A DNA stretch of 64,000 nucleotides, from assembly GCA_947644305.1 (NCBI GenBank), contig CANRYS010000002.1:62001-126000 (forward strand), read 5' to 3'. A model generated the notes under the pieces. That model was not told the DNA's origin and did not search any database. It saw only the letters and a list, made by a program, of their open reading frames with translations. The stretch is from an uncultured Roseburia sp. (GTDB lineage: Bacteria; Bacillota; Clostridia; Lachnospirales; Lachnospiraceae). Numbering within the stretch: position 1 is the stretch's first letter; each line of letters starts with the position of its first letter. Shown here piece after piece: positions 40,823-47,742 of the stretch. A program made the translations under genes and the position numbers.

Positions 40823-40874
40823 TGCTTTTTCCTCTCTTTCTTGCTGGAGGGGCAGCAGAGCCGCCCCGATAGTT

Positions 40875-41201
40875 TTATAAGTGCGTAGCCATTCCGGTTG
40901 TTGCGGTGAATATTTCTTGTAGCATATCAGCATATACGCCGGAAATAATCTTTATATCTTCCTGCTTGTCTGGGGTCCATGCGAAAGTTGTTTTATTGAG
41001 CCGTCCGGCAGTAAATTTGAAAAAGTGCATTGCATAAGTGTCCGTTGCGTCAAGGGTGATATAAAGGCGGTTTGCCTTGCTGCGATTTTTAGGAAGTGTC
41101 ATGCGCAGCGTGTTTCCGTCTGATAAGAAATTCTTTGCGCCAGTCATTGCAATAAATTTATTGCCGCCGAGTTGTTCAAGGATTGTATTTGCTATGGTCA
41201 T
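40875..41201 (-). CDS. Hypothetical protein, first gene of the leftward operon (108 aa)
   Basis: Minus-strand ATG at 41201 has AGAGAGGGAAACACA upstream; longer frames run into the promoter. The product (MTIANTILEQLGGNKFIAMT, then NTLRMTLPKNRSKANRLYIT and MHFFKFTAGRLNKTTFAWTP) looks beta-rich and compact. Related proteins occur in phages and mobile elements, but I do not know the function. Expressed from promoter cluster C. Confidence 0.6.
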   Translation of the reverse strand: MTIANTILEQLGGNKFIAMTGAKNFLSDGNTLRMTLPKNRSKANRLYITLDATDTYAMHFFKFTAGRLNKTTFAWTPDKQEDIKIISGVYADMLQEIFTATTGMATHL

Positions 41202-41232
41202 TGTGTTTCCCTCTCTTTCATTTGATAAATCT

Positions 41233-41340
41233 ATTATATACTTACGGAAGTATAAAAGCAATAGGCATTTTGCACAAATATACTTCCGTAAAATTGTGCA
41301 AGGTTTATACTTCCGTAAGATAAGAAAACGTGATATACTA
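41233..41340. promoter_or_regulatory. Divergent promoter region with palindromic operators (cluster C)
   Basis: Leftward: TTGCTT (41261-41256), 17 bp, TATAAT (41238-41233), with the operator (core 41241-41252) in the spacer. Other copies have cores at 41281-41292 (last base A instead of G) and 41308-41319. Rightward: TGATATACT at 41331-41339 is an extended -10 for the RHH gene at 41401. The RHH protein may control both directions. Confidence 0.72.
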
Positions 41341-41400
41341 AAGAAACAGGAATCACGCAAGAACAGAGGAAACAAAACAACACAGAAAGGGGGATTGCAA

Positions 41401-41676
41401 ATGCCGAGCAACAATGAAACAGGAGGAAAACACTACAGAATCCCAAGAGGGGCAGCAGCCACAGCAGCAAAAAATAAACATAGAGATAAAAATTACGACA
41501 GGGCAGAACTGACGCTGCCAAAGGGAATGAAAGAAGTAGTAAAACAAATAGCGAAAACACAAGGGAAATCATTCAACGGCTATATCTGGGAAGCGGTAAA
41601 AGAAAAAACGCAGCGTGACACAGGCGAAGAACTGTTATGGGAGAAGCACACAGAACAGGAGGGAAAAGCAGAGTGA
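41401..41676 (+). CDS. Ribbon-helix-helix (Arc-like) regulator candidate
   Basis: ATG at 41401 follows AAAGGGGGATTGCAA. The 91-residue protein has a basic N-terminal tail, then a strand-helix-helix pattern: YDRAELTLPKGMKEVVKQIA, then KTQGKSFNGYIWEAVKEKT. This fits Arc/CopG RHH repressors, which bind palindromes as dimers through the strand. It is adjacent to operator cluster C, so autoregulation and control of clusters A and B are plausible. Confidence 0.75.
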   Translation: MPSNNETGGKHYRIPRGAAATAAKNKHRDKNYDRAELTLPKGMKEVVKQIAKTQGKSFNGYIWEAVKEKTQRDTGEELLWEKHTEQEGKAE

Positions 41677-42170
41677 ACAATCTTGAAGAGTGGAAAGAAG
41701 CAACTGGGGCATTAGAAGAAGTGAGAAAAGACTGGGGACCGCACTTTGAACTGCTGCGGACGGAAGACGGAAGAGAAGAGCCTATAATGATGTTGTTTAT
41801 TACGAAAGACACAACAACAGAATGGAATTTATACAATGCCGCGCCGGAGGAAGCACGCGAAGACACAGCGGACTACATAGGAGACGCAAAAGAAGAATTG
41901 TTGGAAAAGGTAGGATTTGAAGAAGAAGACTTTTTCGGAAAACCGCTAGACGACACGACGGCAGATAAAATGACAGAACAACTGGTAGAAAAAATAAAAG
42001 AATACGAAGCACGCGACGGACGGGACATAAAGCGCCTTTTCATCAATATGGCGCTATATTCTGAATGGGTAGCACTTCCGGCTATAGTTCTTGAAGCACG
42101 TTATGAAGAAGAGGTAGGAGAAATAGGGGAAGCGGAAGCGCAGCAGGACACCGGGGAGGAACTGGCATGA
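41673..42170 (+). CDS. Hypothetical acidic protein downstream of the RHH gene
   Basis: GTG at 41673 overlaps the RHH stop (GTGA) with CAGGAGGGAAAAGCA upstream. The product of 165 residues (VNNLEEWKEATGALEEVRKD) has PIMMLFITKDTTTEWNLYN and RLFINMALYSEWVALPAIVL, and is strongly acidic. No domain recognised. Coupled to the RHH gene and to the next gene by a 4-bp overlap. Confidence 0.6.
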   Translation: MNNLEEWKEATGALEEVRKDWGPHFELLRTEDGREEPIMMLFITKDTTTEWNLYNAAPEEAREDTADYIGDAKEELLEKVGFEEEDFFGKPLDDTTADKMTEQLVEKIKEYEARDGRDIKRLFINMALYSEWVALPAIVLEARYEEEVGEIGEAEAQQDTGEELA

Positions 42171-42391
42171 AAAAAGAAACAAAAGCAGAATTAAATGATA
42201 AAGTCCCAACAATAAACGGGAAACCAGATACGGACATCATAGCAGATATGATTGTGAAAAAGATACTAATAGAAAGCATAGTAAAGTATCATGGAACGCG
42301 ACTGGGGAATGATGAAGTAAAAGAACTGGATAAATATGTAAAAGAGAAATTAGAAAACATCATAGAATATACGAAACATAATTGCATATAG
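42167..42391 (+). CDS. Small hypothetical protein at the prophage right end (74 aa)
   Basis: ATG at 42167 overlaps the previous stop by 4 bp and follows CGGGGAGGAACTGGC. The 74-residue product (MKKETKAELNDKVPTINGKP) is helical in its second half (KELDKYVKEKLENIIEYTKH). It is the last phage gene; a terminator follows and then host sequence. Confidence 0.6.
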   Translation: MKKETKAELNDKVPTINGKPDTDIIADMIVKKILIESIVKYHGTRLGNDEVKELDKYVKEKLENIIEYTKHNCI

Positions 42392-42399
42392 CGGAAGAC

Positions 42400-42430
42400 A
42401 AAGAAGCCCGGCAGCAGTGCGGGCTTCTTT
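42400..42430 (+). terminator. Terminator at the prophage right end
   Basis: AAAGAAGCCCG and CGGGCTTCTTT form a perfect 11-bp stem around GCAGCAGTG, ending in a T-run. It prevents phage transcripts from entering the split host gene. Confidence 0.88.
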
Positions 42431-42643
42431 ATGGATTGTACTAATCATACACTACCAACGGGTGCACTGGATTCCAAAACCGGCAGGACGATCATGGACA
42501 TCTTTCACCGGCTGCATAAGGAGCAGGGAAAAACCATTGTGCTGATCACCCATTCCGCGGAACTGGCAGAGGAGACCGGCCGGGTTGTTACGCTGCGGGA
42601 TGGGGAAGTGACGGGAATACGAAAAGGAGGTGCTGCATGCTGA
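42431..42643 (+). pseudogene. 3' fragment of a MacB-type ABC transporter ATPase split by the prophage
   Basis: From about 42455 the frame reads PTGALDSKTGRTIMDIFHRL, then GKTIVLITHSAELAEETGRV and VTLRDGEVTG, which is the part of a MacB/LolD-type ATPase just after Walker B through the H-loop His. Walker A, the signature motif and Walker B are missing. The ATG at 42431 has no ribosome site and MDCTNHT is phage-side sequence. The fragment overlaps the permease gene (ATG 42637) as in an intact operon. The 5' part should lie beyond the other prophage end. Confidence 0.85.
42450..42470. other. Right prophage-host junction (attR)
   Basis: Homology to ABC ATPases starts at the Pro codon (42455-42457) of PTGALDSKTG and is absent upstream, where the phage terminator lies. 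The crossover core is therefore close to CCAACGGGTGCACTGG. The exact core needs the left junction, which is outside the window. Confidence 0.6.
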
Positions 42644-43926
42644 TCCTTGAAAATATCAAGCTTGCCTTTGGGGCACTGCGGGCTAATAAAATGCGAGGGT
42701 TTCTGACCATGCTGGGAATCATTATTGGAATTGGATCTGTTATCGCCATCATGACGGTGAGTTCTTCTCTCACCACATCCATTTCTGTCTCCTTTCAGGA
42801 AATGGGTGCTAATAATATTACTGTTGGTCTGAGACAATCCGGTGAAGAGGAAGAGGTCAGGCAGAACGGAATGAGATTTGGTGCCTCCGGTCGCAGCAGT
42901 ACAGTGGAGGAAGAGGACCGGATTACCGATGAGATGCTGGAAACATTGACTTCCCGCTTTCCAGATCAGATCGAAGCCATTGCCATCAGTGAATCGGTAG
43001 CAGAGGGCACAGTTAGAAAAAAAGACAGCACAGCGAATATATCCATTACAGGTATAAATGAGGACTATTTTGCCAGCAGTGATATTACGCTTTTAGCGGG
43101 CAGAAAGGTAAAAAAAGAAGATCTGGAGGGAAATAAAAAGGTAATCATGGTCTCCGACAAGGTAGTAGAAAATATATTTGATGGTAAATATGAAGAGGCT
43201 CTATGGAAAGAGATCAGCGTGGAGATCAATGGTGTTTATGTTTCCTATTACATCGTAGGTGTATATAAATACGAAGAAAGCAGTTCTTTTTCTTCCTCTT
43301 CGGAGGATGAGGTGGTCACGACAGCCTATATTCCTCTAACTACGGGAAAAGAACAGATTCATGCGGACGACGGATACGATCATTTTACGGTGGTCACAGC
43401 AGCGGGATTATCGAGTGTATCTGCCTTTGCCAAGGAGCTGGAAATCTTTTTTCTTCCATATTATGCGGCAAACGATGATTATGAGATCACTGCCACCACA
43501 ATGGAATCCATGACAGAATCCATGAATGACATGATTCAGACGGTATCAGCCGCCATTGCGTTTATTGCAGGAATCTCCCTGCTGGTAGGGGGAATTGGCG
43601 TAATGAACATCATGCTGGTATCCATTACAGAACGGACTCGGGAAATCGGTACCAGAAAGGCACTGGGAGCAAAAAATAGTTTTATTCGGCTCCAGTTTAT
43701 CATCGAATCGATGATACTGTGCCTGGTAGGCGGGTGTCTTGGGATTCTTTTAGGATTTGGACTAGGAGCAGTGGCGGCAACGCTGTTGGGGTATTCCGCC
43801 TCAGCTCCTGTGGCGGCGATTCTAATTGCTGTGGGATTTTCCATGACGATCGGGTTGTTTTTCGGATATTATCCCGCAAATAAGGCGGCAAAGCTGAATC
43901 CTATCGAAGCGCTACGCTACGAATAA
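42637..43926 (+). CDS. MacB/FtsX-type ABC transporter permease
   Basis: ATG at 42637 overlaps the ATPase fragment stop and follows AAAGGAGGTGCTGC. The 429-residue protein has a first membrane helix (MLGIIIGIGSVIAIMTVSS), a long extracellular MacB_PCD domain (residues 45-280) with a Ser-rich loop, and three C-terminal helices (AFIAGISLLVGGIGVMNIML, then ERTREIGTRKALGAK). Such mechanotransmission transporters export peptides or lipoproteins or confer resistance. Its partner ATPase is broken by the prophage, so the system is probably off in this lysogen. Confidence 0.9.
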   Translation: MLILENIKLAFGALRANKMRGFLTMLGIIIGIGSVIAIMTVSSSLTTSISVSFQEMGANNITVGLRQSGEEEEVRQNGMRFGASGRSSTVEEEDRITDEMLETLTSRFPDQIEAIAISESVAEGTVRKKDSTANISITGINEDYFASSDITLLAGRKVKKEDLEGNKKVIMVSDKVVENIFDGKYEEALWKEISVEINGVYVSYYIVGVYKYEESSSFSSSSEDEVVTTAYIPLTTGKEQIHADDGYDHFTVVTAAGLSSVSAFAKELEIFFLPYYAANDDYEITATTMESMTESMNDMIQTVSAAIAFIAGISLLVGGIGVMNIMLVSITERTREIGTRKALGAKNSFIRLQFIIESMILCLVGGCLGILLGFGLGAVAATLLGYSASAPVAAILIAVGFSMTIGLFFGYYPANKAAKLNPIEALRYE

Positions 43927-43940
43927 AAGAATCTTTACAA

Positions 43941-43982
43941 AAAAGAAAAGGCATGGTACACTGATACTATGCTTTTTTCTTT
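43941..43982 (+). terminator. Terminator after the permease gene
   Basis: AAAAGAAAAGGCATGGTA pairs imperfectly with TACTATGCTTTTTTCTTTT, ending in a T-rich run. Confidence 0.65.
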
Positions 43983-44064
43983 TATGAAGAAAGTTCTTTC
44001 GATATTCAGATTTTGTTCCCGATTATTACTTATTTAACAGGCTTGAATCAATAGAAAAAAACAG

Positions 44065-44116
44065 TTGACAGTTTATCAACATTGGTGTAGTATATCTATA
44101 TACAGAACAGATGTTC
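44065..44116 (+). promoter_or_regulatory. recA promoter with LexA (SOS) box
   Basis: TTGACA (44065-44070), 17 bp, TAGTAT (44088-44093). Just downstream at 44105-44116 is GAACAGATGTTC, a perfect match to the Gram-positive LexA core GAAC-N4-GTTC. Bound LexA would block initiation, giving DNA-damage induction. Confidence 0.88.
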
Positions 44117-44163
44117 CGAAATGAAGTTCGATTGTAATTTTATATTTTTTGGAGGATATTGAA

Positions 44164-45234
44164 ATGATGGAGAAAGATCAAAATAAAGTAAAAGCATTGG
44201 AGTCTGCGATTGCGCAGATAGAAAAACAGTATGGAAAAGGCTCTGTGATGAAACTGGGCGATACCACATCGCGAATGGGCGTTGAAGTAGTACCCACCGG
44301 TTCCCTCAGTCTAGATATCGCTCTGGGAGTCGGCGGTATTCCTAAAGGAAGGATCATCGAGGTCTATGGTCCCGAATCCAGTGGTAAGACCACTGTTGCC
44401 CTGCATATGGTGGCAGAAGTGCAAAAACGGGGAGGAATTGCGGGATTTATTGATGCAGAGCATGCGCTGGATCCCACCTATGCCCGGAATATTGGGGTGG
44501 ACATCGATGAATTATACATATCTCAGCCGGATTGTGGTGAACAGGCGCTGGAGATCACCGAGACGATGGTGCGCTCTGGAGCGGTGGATATCGTGATCGT
44601 GGATTCGGTGGCAGCTCTTGTACCGAAAGCAGAGATCGATGGAGACATGGGAGACAGTCATGTAGGACTTCAGGCAAGGCTGATGAGTCAGGCGCTGAGA
44701 AAGCTTACAAGTGTTATTAACAAATCAAATTGCATCGTTATATTCATCAACCAGCTCCGGGAGAAGATCGGTGTTATGTTTGGTAATCCAGAGACTACCA
44801 CGGGTGGCCGCGCCCTGAAATTTTATGCTTCCGTGCGACTTGATGTCAGAAGAGTGGAGACATTGAAACAGGGTGGTGAGATGATTGGTAACCACGTCCG
44901 TGTAAAAGTGGTCAAAAATAAGGTGGCACCTCCTTTCCAGGAGGCAGAATTTGATATCATGTTCGGAAAGGGAATTTCCAGAGAAGGCGATGTTCTGGAT
45001 CTTGCCACAAAGAACGATATCATTGCGAAGAGCGGAGCATGGTATTCCTATAAGGGAGAGAAGATCGGACAGGGACGGGAGAATGCCAAGACTTATCTTG
45101 CCGATAATCCGACAGTATTTGAAGAGGTAGAACGTCTGGTACGTGCCAGGTACGTAGAACAGTCAGAAGAAGAAACTGTGCCTGAGGAAAAAGAGAGTAA
45201 AAAGAAAAAATCTTCAGTAAAGGAAGAGAAGTAA
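44164..45234 (+). CDS. recA: Recombinase RecA
   Basis: ATG at 44164 lies after TTGGAGGATATTGAA. The 356-residue protein has [12 protein letters not shown], Walker [10 protein letters not shown], the Walker B region [20 protein letters not shown], loop L2 [20 protein letters not shown] and an acidic/basic C-terminal tail. It catalyses strand exchange and activates LexA cleavage, and it can trigger prophage induction. The 3' 76 bp are duplicated downstream. recX follows, the usual order. Confidence 0.98.
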   Translation: MMEKDQNKVKALESAIAQIEKQYGKGSVMKLGDTTSRMGVEVVPTGSLSLDIALGVGGIPKGRIIEVYGPESSGKTTVALHMVAEVQKRGGIAGFIDAEHALDPTYARNIGVDIDELYISQPDCGEQALEITETMVRSGAVDIVIVDSVAALVPKAEIDGDMGDSHVGLQARLMSQALRKLTSVINKSNCIVIFINQLREKIGVMFGNPETTTGGRALKFYASVRLDVRRVETLKQGGEMIGNHVRVKVVKNKVAPPFQEAEFDIMFGKGISREGDVLDLATKNDIIAKSGAWYSYKGEKIGQGRENAKTYLADNPTVFEEVERLVRARYVEQSEEETVPEEKESKKKKSSVKEEK

Positions 45235-45339
45235 AAGGGATTACTTTATAAAAGGTAGGAATGACAGTCAGAAGAAGAAACTGTGCCTGAGGAAAAAGAG
45301 AGTAAAAAGAAAAAATCTTCAGTAAAGGAAGAGAAGTAA
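45159..45339 (+). repeat. Tandem duplication of the recA 3' end
   Basis: The 76 bp at 45159-45234 (last 25 codons of recA with stop) recur identically at 45264-45339, a period of 105 bp. The second copy has no start and ends just before recX. The intervening 29 bp are not duplicated. It is a recent duplication or a scar of recombination. Confidence 0.85.
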
Positions 45340-45347
45340 GGATATTT

Positions 45348-45845
45348 ATGAAGAAATGGAAAGAGAACGACAAACCTTCATTCAATTTTTCCGACGAAGA
45401 GTGCAAAAGGGCGGCCTCCAAAGCCATGGCTCTTTTGCTTCACAAAGACCGGACCAGATTAGAACTTGCCAGTCGTCTTGACCGAGAAGGATTTTCCGAA
45501 CAGGCTTCTCTGGAGGCGATGAAATATGTAGAGTATTTTGGCTATATCAATGATCATAGATATGTAGAAAATTATCTCATGTTTCAGAAGGGGAAGCGGA
45601 GCCGACGGGAGATTTTTTATAAGCTCTCAGAAAAGGGAATTTCGGATGAACTGGTCCGGCAAGTGATGGAGGAAACAGAGTACCAGGGGGAAGAGGAAGC
45701 GATCGAATTATTGATATACAAGAGATTAAAAGGAAAGCAGCCAGGAGACCTTTCTTATGAGGAAAAAGGAAAAATATTTGCATATCTCGGACGAAAAGGA
45801 TATGAGATGAATACCGTGAAGAAAGTGTTTTCAAAACTAGTATAA
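45348..45845 (+). CDS. recX: Regulatory protein RecX
   Basis: ATG at 45348 follows AAGTAAGGATATTT; the usual ribosome site is weak here, perhaps displaced by the recA-tail duplication. The 165-residue protein has RecX three-helix repeats: ASKAMALLLHKDRTRLELAS, EYFGYINDHRYVENYLMFQK and RREIFYKLSEKGISDELVRQ. RecX binds RecA filaments and limits their activity. Length is typical. Confidence 0.92.
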   Translation: MKKWKENDKPSFNFSDEECKRAASKAMALLLHKDRTRLELASRLDREGFSEQASLEAMKYVEYFGYINDHRYVENYLMFQKGKRSRREIFYKLSEKGISDELVRQVMEETEYQGEEEAIELLIYKRLKGKQPGDLSYEEKGKIFAYLGRKGYEMNTVKKVFSKLV

Positions 45846-45856
45846 TGACGTTATAC

Positions 45857-45885
45857 TTGACAATTAGTCATAAAAAGTGTAGAAT
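45857..45885 (+). promoter_or_regulatory. Promoter of rny
   Basis: TTGACA (45857-45862), 17-bp spacer, TAGAAT (45880-45885), about 50 bp before the rny start. Confidence 0.75.
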
Positions 45886-45935
45886 TGAAGTGTTGTATTT
45901 ATGTGCAATGAAAACTAAATTAAGGAGGTGCTCCT

Positions 45936-47507
45936 GTGCCAGAGTTAAGTGTAGGTTTTGTGGTCGGCGCAGTCATCGTAATCCTTGCTCTTATTGCAGT
46001 AACAGCACTGGTTGCCTGGAAATGTGCTATTTCTTATCGTATTAAAGTTGGAGAAGCTAAGGTAGGAAGTGCAGAAGAGAAAGCAAGAGAGATTATTGAT
46101 GATGCATTAAAGACGGCAGAAACCAAAAAGCGTGAAGCTCTTCTGGAAGCCAAAGAGGAAAATCTCAAGGCAAAGAATGAACTTGATCGTGAGACCAAGG
46201 AGAGAAGAGCCGAGATCCAGCGCTACGAAAAACGGGTGTTGGGTAAGGAAGAGACTTTGGACAAGAAACTGGATGCACTCGAGAAACGGGAATCAAAGCT
46301 CACCACTAAATTGGCGGAATTTGAAAAAGAAAAAGAGACAGTAGAAGAACTCCGTCAGAGCCATTTGCGTGAGTTGGAAAAGATTTCGGGTCTCACCTCC
46401 GAACAGGCGAAAGATTATTTATTGCGAACTGTGGAAGAAGATGTGAAACACGAGACTGCAGTTTTAGTAAAAGAATTGGAGCGTCAGGCAAAGGATGATG
46501 CGGATAAGAAAGCGAAGGAGTATATTGTAAACGCCATACAGAAATGTGCGGCGGACCATGTATCAGAAGCTACGATATCAGTGGTTCCATTGCCAAGTGA
46601 TGAGATGAAGGGAAGGATTATCGGTAGAGAAGGAAGGAATATCCGGACGCTTGAGAATCTGACCGGTATTGATCTAATCATAGATGATACACCGGAGGCA
46701 GTTATTTTATCCGGCTTTGATCCAATTCGTCGCGAAATAGCCAGAATTGCTTTGGAAAAATTAATCGTGGATGGCAGAATTCACCCTGCCAGAATCGAAG
46801 AAATGGTTGAAAAAGCAAAAAAAGAAGTTGAAACAATGATTCGTGAAGAAGGGGAAGCAGCAGCACTTGAGGTTGGTGTGCATGGAATACATCCAGAACT
46901 GATTCGTCTTCTGGGTAAAATGAAGTTCAGAACTAGTTATGGTCAGAATGCGTTAAAGCATTCCATTGAGGTTGCTCACTTGTCCGGTCTTCTTGCGGGA
47001 GAACTTGGGGCGGATGTGCGTATGGCAAAACGTGCGGGACTGCTTCATGATATTGGAAAATCAGTAGACCATGATATGGAAGGTTCACACATCCAGTTGG
47101 GTGTGGAGCTTTGCCGCAAGTTTAAAGAATCTGCATTAGTGATCAATGCAGTAGAGGCGCATCACGGAGATGTGGAACCGGAGAGTTTGATTGCCTGCGT
47201 TGTTCAGGCAGCAGATGCAATATCTGCAGCTCGTCCTGGTGCGAGAAGAGAAACCTTAGAAACATACACGAACAGATTGAAACAATTAGAGGATATTTCA
47301 AACGGCTTTAAAGGTGTCGACAAATCTTTTGCCATTCAGGCAGGTAGAGAAGTTCGAGTTATTGTAGTTCCGGATCAGATTGATGATGATGCGATGGTAC
47401 TGTTAGCAAGAGACATATCAAAACAGATTGAATCTGAGCTTCAGTATCCTGGTCAGATCAAAGTAAACGTGATTCGTGAATCCAGAGTTGTGGACTATGC
47501 CAAATAG
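45936..47507 (+). CDS. rny: Ribonuclease Y
   Basis: GTG at 45936 follows TAAGGAGGTGCTCCT. The 523-residue protein has an N-terminal membrane helix ([20 protein letters not shown]), a coiled coil at about residues 35-185, a KH domain ([20 protein letters not shown]) and an HD domain with [18 protein letters not shown]. RNase Y is the membrane-anchored endonuclease that starts mRNA decay in Firmicutes. Length and domain order are standard. Confidence 0.97.
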   Translation: MPELSVGFVVGAVIVILALIAVTALVAWKCAISYRIKVGEAKVGSAEEKAREIIDDALKTAETKKREALLEAKEENLKAKNELDRETKERRAEIQRYEKRVLGKEETLDKKLDALEKRESKLTTKLAEFEKEKETVEELRQSHLRELEKISGLTSEQAKDYLLRTVEEDVKHETAVLVKELERQAKDDADKKAKEYIVNAIQKCAADHVSEATISVVPLPSDEMKGRIIGREGRNIRTLENLTGIDLIIDDTPEAVILSGFDPIRREIARIALEKLIVDGRIHPARIEEMVEKAKKEVETMIREEGEAAALEVGVHGIHPELIRLLGKMKFRTSYGQNALKHSIEVAHLSGLLAGELGADVRMAKRAGLLHDIGKSVDHDMEGSHIQLGVELCRKFKESALVINAVEAHHGDVEPESLIACVVQAADAISAARPGARRETLETYTNRLKQLEDISNGFKGVDKSFAIQAGREVRVIVVPDQIDDDAMVLLARDISKQIESELQYPGQIKVNVIRESRVVDYAK

Positions 47508-47566
47508 GAACGGATTAGAACAATTCTATTGGCGTAAGAAACATTATATTTATTGTGAGTGAGTAT

Positions 47567-47625
47567 AGAAGGTGTTCTATAACTATTTTTATAAAACTAT
47601 AGTTAAAGAGGACACCTTCTTTTTT
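47567..47625 (+). terminator. Terminator of rny
   Basis: AGAAGGTGT (47567-47575) pairs with ACACCTTCT (47612-47620), with further pairing inside, followed by TTTTTG. Confidence 0.8.
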
Positions 47626-47656
47626 GTGCTGAATTTAATACCTCACTGAAGAATAT

Positions 47657-47690
47657 AAAACACTGGTCCACATAGTGGAACCAGTGTTTT
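47657..47690. terminator. Bidirectional terminator between rny and the xylanase gene
   Basis: AAAACACTGGT and ACCAGTGTTTT form a perfect 11-bp stem around a 12-base segment that can itself pair (TCCAC/GTGGA). On the minus strand a T-rich run follows, so it mainly ends the xylanase transcript. Confidence 0.8.
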
Positions 47691-47742
47691 ATTCTTGTTA
47701 TCTGATCAGATCCGGCGGTTTCTCGCCAGTTAATTAATATAT

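Noticed and set aside
7975-41319. Repeated TACTTCCGTAAG read as a CRISPR array, iteron origin or parS
   Set aside because: Copies are few, in mixed orientation and not regularly spaced with unique spacers; one copy per cluster fits exactly between -35 and -10, so operators are the better reading. A parS role is not excluded.
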